Part shown: positions 16,606-20,882 of the stretch, piece after piece
How the letters are laid out: each line of letters begins with the position of its first letter
Numbering within the stretch: position 1 is the first letter of the stretch
Source: Pseudomonadota bacterium
Lineage (GTDB): Bacteria; Pseudomonadota; Alphaproteobacteria; Rhizobiales; Aestuariivirgaceae
Direction: 5' to 3'
Length of the DNA: 20,882 nt
Assembly: GCA_016522385.1 (NCBI GenBank)
Contig: JAEKFU010000372.1
Location: 1-20,882 of the forward strand
Made by a program: the position numbers and the translations under genes
Notes under the pieces: generated by a model
The model's input: the letters and a program-made list of their open reading frames with translations, nothing else
The model's database searches: none
Told to the model about the DNA's origin: nothing

Positions 16606-18186
16606 CTACGACTGGTCGGCAAATTCATCATTGCGGGCTTCGGCGGCTTCCAGTGCATCGGCCAGGCGTTTTTCCTCACCATAGTAGCGCGCACGATCCC
16701 AAAAATGCGGCCGTGCGATACCGGTGGAGCGATGCTGTCCGATGATCTTGCCGTCCTTGTCTTCTCCGACGACATCATAAAGGAACAGGTCCTGGGTGAT
16801 GATGACATCGCCTTCCATGCCAACCACTTCGGTCACGTGGGTAATACGACGAGAACCATCACGCAGGCGAGCCGCCTGGACGATGACATCAATCGAGCCG
16901 ACTATCATCTCTTTGATCGTTTTGGACGGCAGTGCAAAGCCACCCATGGTGATCATCGATTCAAGTCGGGACAAAGCTTCACGCGGGCTGTTGGCGTGAA
17001 CCGTGCCCATCGAACCGTCATGACCGGTGTTCATGGCCTGGAGAAGGTCAAAGGCTTCCGGTCCGCGCACCTCGCCGACGATAATCCGCTCAGGGCGCAT
17101 ACGCAGGCAGTTCTTGACCAAATCACGCATGGTGATTTCGCCCTCGCCTTCAAGGTTCGGCGGCCGGGTTTCCAGACGGACGACGTGAGGCTGCTGCAGT
17201 TGCAGCTCAGCGGCATCCTCACACGTGATGACGCGCTCTTCTTCATCAACAGACGCAGTCATACAGTTGAGCAAAGTGGTCTTACCCGAACCGGTACCGC
17301 CGGAGATCAGCGTGTTGCAGCGCACCCGGCCAACGATGTTCAAGATGGTGGCGCCTTCTGGCGTGATCGACTTGAAGTCCACCAGATCGGTCATTTTCAG
17401 CCGATCCTTCTTAAACTTACGAATGGTCAGGGCGGCGCCATCGATCGCCAAGGGAGGCGCAATCACGTTGACACGTGAGCCGTCGGGCAAACGCGCGTCG
17501 CATATCGGGCTGGCTTCAGCAACACGGCGGCCAATCTGACTTACAATCCGCTGGCAGATGTTGAGGAGCTGGGCATTGTCGCGAAAACGGATGTTGGTCT
17601 CTTCCATCTGGCCGTCGACCTCGATGTAGGTCGTATTGGCGCCGTTCACCATAATATCGGCAATGTCATCGCGGGCGAGCAGCGGTTCCAGAGGACCGTA
17701 CCCCAAGACATCGTTGCAGATGTCCTCGAGCAGTTCTTCCTGCTCGGCGATCGACATGGCAACATCTTTGAGCGCGATAATCTCATTGACGATGTCACGG
17801 ATCTCGTCGCGGGCGCTGTCTCTGTCGAGCTGGCCAAGCTGGGTCAGATCGATGGCGTCGATCAAGGCGTTGAATATCGTCGACTTAATGTCATAGTAGC
17901 TGTCCGACTTGCGCGACGAAGCCTTGGATTGCTGACGTGCGGGTTCGGCAGCTGCCGGCTCTGGTTGCACAGTCGGATCGGCCGCCGGCGGTGGCGTCGC
18001 CGGTGCTGCTTCGGCCTCGAGCGGTTCCGGTGCTGCCGGCACCATGGCAGCCTCAGTCGGTATGTCAATATTGGGAATCTCGCCCGGCTCAGCTACTGCC
18101 GCCGCCGGTGCGGCGGCGGGCTGCTCGGCAGGTACAGGGGCCTGTTCCGGGCTGGGGGGCTGGGCTTCACCGCGTTTGCCAAACAT
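16606..18186 (-). CDS. cpaF: CpaF/TadA, pilus assembly ATPase of the type II/IV secretion family
   Basis: CpaF is the cytoplasmic hexameric ATPase that powers Tad pilus extension and retraction. It has 526 residues. Residues about 8-92 are a low-complexity Pro/Ala/Glu-rich tail, probably disordered. The all-helical N-domain lies at about 95-170, and the ATPase core follows: Walker A GGTGSGKT at 296-303, Asp box [10 protein letters not shown] at 321-330, Walker B region IIVGEVRG at 368-375 with catalytic Glu372, and His box GTVHANS at 394-400. The ATG directly follows the cpaE stop (TAA-ATG). Its GAGGA ribosome binding site (18195-18199) lies inside the end of cpaE with 8 nt spacing, so the two are translationally coupled. 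Confidence 0.96.
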   Translation of the reverse strand: MFGKRGEAQPPSPEQAPVPAEQPAAAPAAAVAEPGEIPNIDIPTEAAMVPAAPEPLEAEAAPATPPPAADPTVQPEPAAAEPARQQSKASSRKSDSYYDIKSTIFNALIDAIDLTQLGQLDRDSARDEIRDIVNEIIALKDVAMSIAEQEELLEDICNDVLGYGPLEPLLARDDIADIMVNGANTTYIEVDGQMEETNIRFRDNAQLLNICQRIVSQIGRRVAEASPICDARLPDGSRVNVIAPPLAIDGAALTIRKFKKDRLKMTDLVDFKSITPEGATILNIVGRVRCNTLISGGTGSGKTTLLNCMTASVDEEERVITCEDAAELQLQQPHVVRLETRPPNLEGEGEITMRDLVKNCLRMRPERIIVGEVRGPEAFDLLQAMNTGHDGSMGTVHANSPREALSRLESMITMGGFALPSKTIKEMIVGSIDVIVQAARLRDGSRRITHVTEVVGMEGDVIITQDLFLYDVVGEDKDGKIIGQHRSTGIARPHFWDRARYYGEEKRLADALEAAEARNDEFADQS

Positions 18187-19452
18187 TTATTTTTTCCTCA
18201 ACGTGGCGAGTTTGCTCTTCAAGGATCCCAGCGCACCTTGCTTGGGCGGGGCTTCCTGGCCCTGCAATATCTGAGACAGAGCGACAAGGTTCTGCGCGGC
18301 TTCAGATTTTGCCGCCACTTCGGGCACCATCTGACCATTGCTGGACGCTGTGCCGAATGTCTGCGGGTCGAAAGCGATGACCGTTGTCGGTTCGATTCCC
18401 AGCGCCTTGGAGAACTCGGCAACCGGGATCTCCGGCCGTTTGGTGACGCCGACCTGGTTCATGATCAAGCGTGGCGGGTCATCGTTCGGACGGGCCGCCT
18501 TGAGCATATCGATGAGATTCTTGGCGTTACGCAAAGAGGCCAGCTCAGGCGTTGCAGTGATAATGACTTCGTCGGCCTGGACCAAGACGTTCTTCGTCCA
18601 AGGGGTCCAGATGTTGGGCACATCGACGATAACGCACGGCACATTGGCGCGCACGACATTCAAAATCGTGTCCAGAGCTTCGGCCTCTATTTCCACCTCG
18701 CGGTCGATCGAACCCGGCGCGATCAACAGGCTCAGACGGTCATCGTATTTGGTCAACAGACGGTTCAGCAGATTCTGATCGACGCGATCAAGGGAGCTGA
18801 GCGCTTCGGCAATTCCCTGGCCGCCCTCCTGATTGAAGTTCAAGCCAGCGGTTCCAAATGCCATGTCAAGGTCGGTAATGACCGTGTCGGTCGCGTAGTT
18901 CTTTGAGAACAGCCAGCCGATATTGTGGGCGATTGTACTCGATCCGACACCACCCTTTGTACCGACAAACGCCAGTACCTTACCGACCGGCGAGGCATCT
19001 GGATCGGCGTACAAAGAGCTGATGCATTCGATCATCTGAAGCTGATGAACAGGCGCAACTATGTACTCACTGATCCCCTCGCTCATCAGCGAGCGGTAGA
19101 GCAGAACATCGTTGACATGGCCGACGACGATCACCTTGCTCGAAGGATCGCAGACATGCGCCAGATGACCGAGATCGCTCAGCAAACCATCTCGCTGCTT
19201 AGTCGATTCGATAATCAACACGTCGGGTGTCTTGGTGTTGGTATAGGCCTGGATGGCGGCCGGTATTCCACCGAGCTGCACTTCCATGTGGGCCTGCACC
19301 ATGCGCCGGTCAGCGCCAACGTTCTGCATGGCCTGTGCGGTTGTTTGATCATCGCAGAACGCGGCAATATTGATCCTTGGGATCAAGGCGACAACCGGCT
19401 CTTGCGGGGCGGCTGTTTGCTGGACCTGTTCCATGGCTGCCTCGTTTGTCAT
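18187..19452 (-). CDS. cpaE: CpaE/TadZ, ParA/MinD-like pilus localisation protein
   Basis: CpaE/TadZ marks the pole or site of Tad pilus assembly. In the 421-residue form, an N-terminal receiver-like domain (about 26-145) lacks an evident phosphoacceptor context. It is followed by a ParA/MinD-type domain (about 155-390). The nucleotide-binding loop reads GTKGGVGSST (164-173): the first, signature lysine is kept but the usual Walker A lysine before Ser/Thr is replaced by Ser, as in other atypical TadZ proteins, so ATP hydrolysis may be weak or absent. The switch I-like VITDLDMAFGTAGL is at about 191-204. The ATG at 19452 is preferred; a TTG at 19470 would add six residues. It abuts cpaF and starts 24 nt after the cpaD stop. 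Confidence 0.93.
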   Translation of the reverse strand: MTNEAAMEQVQQTAAPQEPVVALIPRINIAAFCDDQTTAQAMQNVGADRRMVQAHMEVQLGGIPAAIQAYTNTKTPDVLIIESTKQRDGLLSDLGHLAHVCDPSSKVIVVGHVNDVLLYRSLMSEGISEYIVAPVHQLQMIECISSLYADPDASPVGKVLAFVGTKGGVGSSTIAHNIGWLFSKNYATDTVITDLDMAFGTAGLNFNQEGGQGIAEALSSLDRVDQNLLNRLLTKYDDRLSLLIAPGSIDREVEIEAEALDTILNVVRANVPCVIVDVPNIWTPWTKNVLVQADEVIITATPELASLRNAKNLIDMLKAARPNDDPPRLIMNQVGVTKRPEIPVAEFSKALGIEPTTVIAFDPQTFGTASSNGQMVPEVAAKSEAAQNLVALSQILQGQEAPPKQGALGSLKSKLATLRKK

Positions 19453-19476
19453 GTTCGTTTCACTTCCCAATCAAGT

Positions 19477-20163
19477 TCACTTAATCGCGTCGCTGACTTC
19501 GACTTTGTCGCTGCCGTCCGTCGAGGTGGCGGTGTTTTTCGGTGTGCGATAGTCGGTCAGGACCTGCGAGCGGCGCGGCGCATCAGGCGGTGTCGACGTG
19601 CGCGGTTGCACGAGATCCTTCGGGTTCGCAACCATTGCCGCAATGTTGTGCTGACGTGCGCAGCCGAAATTCGGCGGCAGAGTGTTCTGACTGTTGTCAG
19701 TTAAGCTTTCTGACCAGTCGCCACACTCGTTGGTCGATGCGAAATGCCGGCTATAGGACACAACGACCGGACCATGGCCGCCATATGTCGTATGTTTCAT
19801 TGCCGCGGTCGATATCCCCTGACTGGCAATCAGTTGGGTTACGCGACCTGCCACAACATCGGCCGAGACGCTGCCGGCGGGCCGTTTGATATGCACGGTC
19901 CCGGCATCGTGATCCTTGGCCTGCTGGGCAAAACGGATCACGGCATCCTCATGTGCAGAACTCATGCGCGACGAATGCGACGGTACCTGCATCTTAACCT
20001 GGCCCTTGGTGACGGTGATCGGGTGCTGCTCGTAGAAGGTCGCCGGGTGATAGACGTCGTCTATTTCTCCGTTGATGCCCGCGCAACCCGACATGGCGAT
20101 TGCGATTGCCACACCACCGATGGCTTTCATCAGTGTGGGCGATGGTTTGAATTGGGTTGTCAT
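19477..20163 (-). CDS. cpaD: CpaD, Tad pilus outer-membrane lipoprotein
   Basis: CpaD is a lipoprotein that works with the CpaC secretin in the outer membrane of Tad systems. The 228-residue product starts MTTQFKPSPT, has a short hydrophobic signal and the lipobox MSGC with lipidated Cys27. The CpaD-family region spans about 35-195 and includes HPITVTKGQVKMQVP, then a conserved pair CGDWSESL and NFGCARQHNIAAMVANPKDL, whose two cysteines may form a disulfide. The C-terminal tail (about 195-228) is polar and Thr/Asp-rich. The ATG at 20163 is fixed by GGAGGA (20172-20177) 8 nt upstream; an open frame extending to 20244 has no such site and would spoil the signal. It lies 22 nt downstream of cpaC. 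Confidence 0.92.
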   Translation of the reverse strand: MTTQFKPSPTLMKAIGGVAIAIAMSGCAGINGEIDDVYHPATFYEQHPITVTKGQVKMQVPSHSSRMSSAHEDAVIRFAQQAKDHDAGTVHIKRPAGSVSADVVAGRVTQLIASQGISTAAMKHTTYGGHGPVVVSYSRHFASTNECGDWSESLTDNSQNTLPPNFGCARQHNIAAMVANPKDLVQPRTSTPPDAPRRSQVLTDYRTPKNTATSTDGSDKVEVSDAIK

Positions 20164-20171
20164 CACTGGTG

Positions 20172-20177
20172 TCCTCC
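20172..20177 (-). promoter_or_regulatory. Ribosome binding site fixing the cpaD start
   Basis: GGAGGA on the minus strand lies 8 nt before the ATG at 20163, in the 22-nt gap after cpaC. It selects the start that gives a normal lipoprotein signal. Confidence 0.7.
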
Positions 20178-20185
20178 GCACACAC

Positions 20186-20882
20186 TTACTCAACGATAAA
20201 GCCGACATTGCCGTGATATGTGCCTTTAGGGCGATCACCGGCAACGCCGTAGACCTTGTTCAAACGGCCGAACAGAATGGTTTGGCGGTCAGTCGCCGTA
20301 TTGAACCGATCTATTGGCGAGGCCAACTGATTCTCGTTCACCGCATTGACAACGAACGGTGTGACCATAACGATCAGCTCGGTCTGACTCGCCTGAAAAT
20401 CACGCGACCGGAACAACATGCCTAAGACTGGCAGGTTCTTGACGCCTGGGATGCCGTTCAACGCCTGCTTGACGTCTTCCTGGATCAGCCCGGCCATAAT
20501 CATCGAGCCGCCGCTTGGCAGTTCGACGGTTGTTTCCGCCCTGCGGACTTGCAGGCCTGGAATATTAAGTGCACCGACAACGATGGAATTTTCATTCGTT
20601 GTTTCGCTGACTTCAGTTGAAATGCGCAGGGAGATCCGTCCCTCAGACAAGACAACGGGCGTAAAGCCAAGGCCGACACCGAACGGTTTGAACTCGATCG
20701 AGATCCGATTGCTATCGTCCTCGGTGCCGATTGGCACCGGAAACTCGCCACCGGCCAGGAACTTGGCGCTTTCGCCGGAAATTGCCGTTAGTGTCGGCTC
20801 AGCCAAGGTGCGCAACAGTCCGTCACGCTCCAGAGCGCGAACAATTGCGTCAACTGAATCTGCGCCGTCAACGAACGTACCG
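20186..20882 (-). CDS. cpaC: CpaC/RcpA, Tad pilus secretin (partial, N terminus beyond the window)
   Basis: CpaC forms the outer-membrane secretin channel of the Tad pilus. Only the C-terminal 231 or so residues are present; the reading frame continues off the right edge. Visible are the secretin (GspD/PilQ family) domain with ALERDGLLRTLAEPTLTAISG at its start, FLAGGEFPVP, the transmembrane-gate region EFKPFGVGLGFTPVV, LRISTEVS, the family signature VELPSGGSMIMAGLIQ and GIPGVKNLPVLGMLFRS, and TELIVMVTPFVV. The tail after this is short and has no extra domain. An internal TTG at 20815 could be mistaken for a start, but the frame and the homologous residues run past it. It is followed by cpaD after 22 nt. 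The signal peptide, BON-like and N-domains should lie beyond 20882. Confidence 0.95.
   Translation of the reverse strand, partial: GTFVDGADSVDAIVRALERDGLLRTLAEPTLTAISGESAKFLAGGEFPVPIGTEDDSNRISIEFKPFGVGLGFTPVVLSEGRISLRISTEVSETTNENSIVVGALNIPGLQVRRAETTVELPSGGSMIMAGLIQEDVKQALNGIPGVKNLPVLGMLFRSRDFQASQTELIVMVTPFVVNAVNENQLASPIDRFNTATDRQTILFGRLNKVYGVAGDRPKGTYHGNVGFIVE

Noticed and set aside
16705..17478. Plus-strand open frame of 257 codons opposite cpaF
   Set aside because: It is antisense to the ATPase core with its Walker motifs and has no motif or ribosome binding site of its own.
17929..18906. Plus-strand open frame of 325 codons opposite cpaF and cpaE
   Set aside because: It is fully antisense to two strongly recognised pilus genes, crosses their junction, has an Arg/Cys/Gly-rich composition typical of a shadow frame and shows no recognisable domain.

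Overview
The window looks like chromosomal DNA of an alphaproteobacterium, most likely of the order Hyphomicrobiales (Rhizobiales). The signs are a membrane-anchored CycM-type cytochrome c next to kdsB-pheA, a yej ABC transporter operon with two tandem solute-binding proteins, a C40 peptidase/leucyl aminopeptidase pair, and a Tad/Cpa pilus cluster ordered cpaC-cpaD-cpaE-cpaF-tadB-tadC. The DNA is moderately GC-rich and densely coding. I see no rRNA, tRNA, CRISPR array, phage gene or transposase. The order-level placement is inference from gene content.

Layout: (1) 1-149 is non-coding and holds a long imperfect inverted repeat. (2) 150-1849, minus strand: kdsB then pheA (LPS Kdo activation and phenylalanine synthesis). 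(3) 2019-2570, plus strand: cycM-like cytochrome c, divergent from kdsB and closed by a clear intrinsic terminator at 2617-2644. (4) 2698-10380, plus strand: a compact five-gene operon, yejA1 (Tat-type signal), yejA2 (Sec signal), yejB, yejE, yejF, encoding a complete peptide-type ABC importer; four of the five junctions are adjacent, overlapping or only 50 nt apart. (5) 10381-10543: convergent gap with a REP/MITE-like palindromic element. (6) 10544-13221, minus strand: leucyl aminopeptidase, a short MarR-type regulator and an SH3-NlpC/P60 peptidase, probably a cytoplasmic muropeptide or peptide breakdown unit. (7) 13414-14235, plus strand: TadD-like TPR lipoprotein. (8) 14236-14576: non-coding, holding a 181-bp element with perfect 20-bp terminal inverted repeats. 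(9) 14577-20882, minus strand: tadC, tadB, cpaF, cpaE, cpaD and the 3' part of cpaC, which runs off the right edge; pilin, prepilin peptidase and cpaB would be expected beyond it.

How the genes work together: the yej genes build an importer with two alternative periplasmic receptors, two permeases and a fused double ATPase. The tad genes build the outer-membrane secretin (CpaC), its lipoprotein partner (CpaD), the localisation ATPase-like protein (CpaE), the assembly ATPase (CpaF), two inner-membrane platform proteins (TadB, TadC) and the TPR lipoprotein (TadD) of a type IVc adhesive pilus. The peptidase trio probably trims cell-wall or dietary peptides in the cytoplasm.

I did not find an undescribed multi-gene system. 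The less explained parts are the three intergenic inverted-repeat elements (1-90, 10432-10517, 14309-14489), the MarR regulator set between two peptidases, and the Tat/Sec split between the two YejA paralogues.
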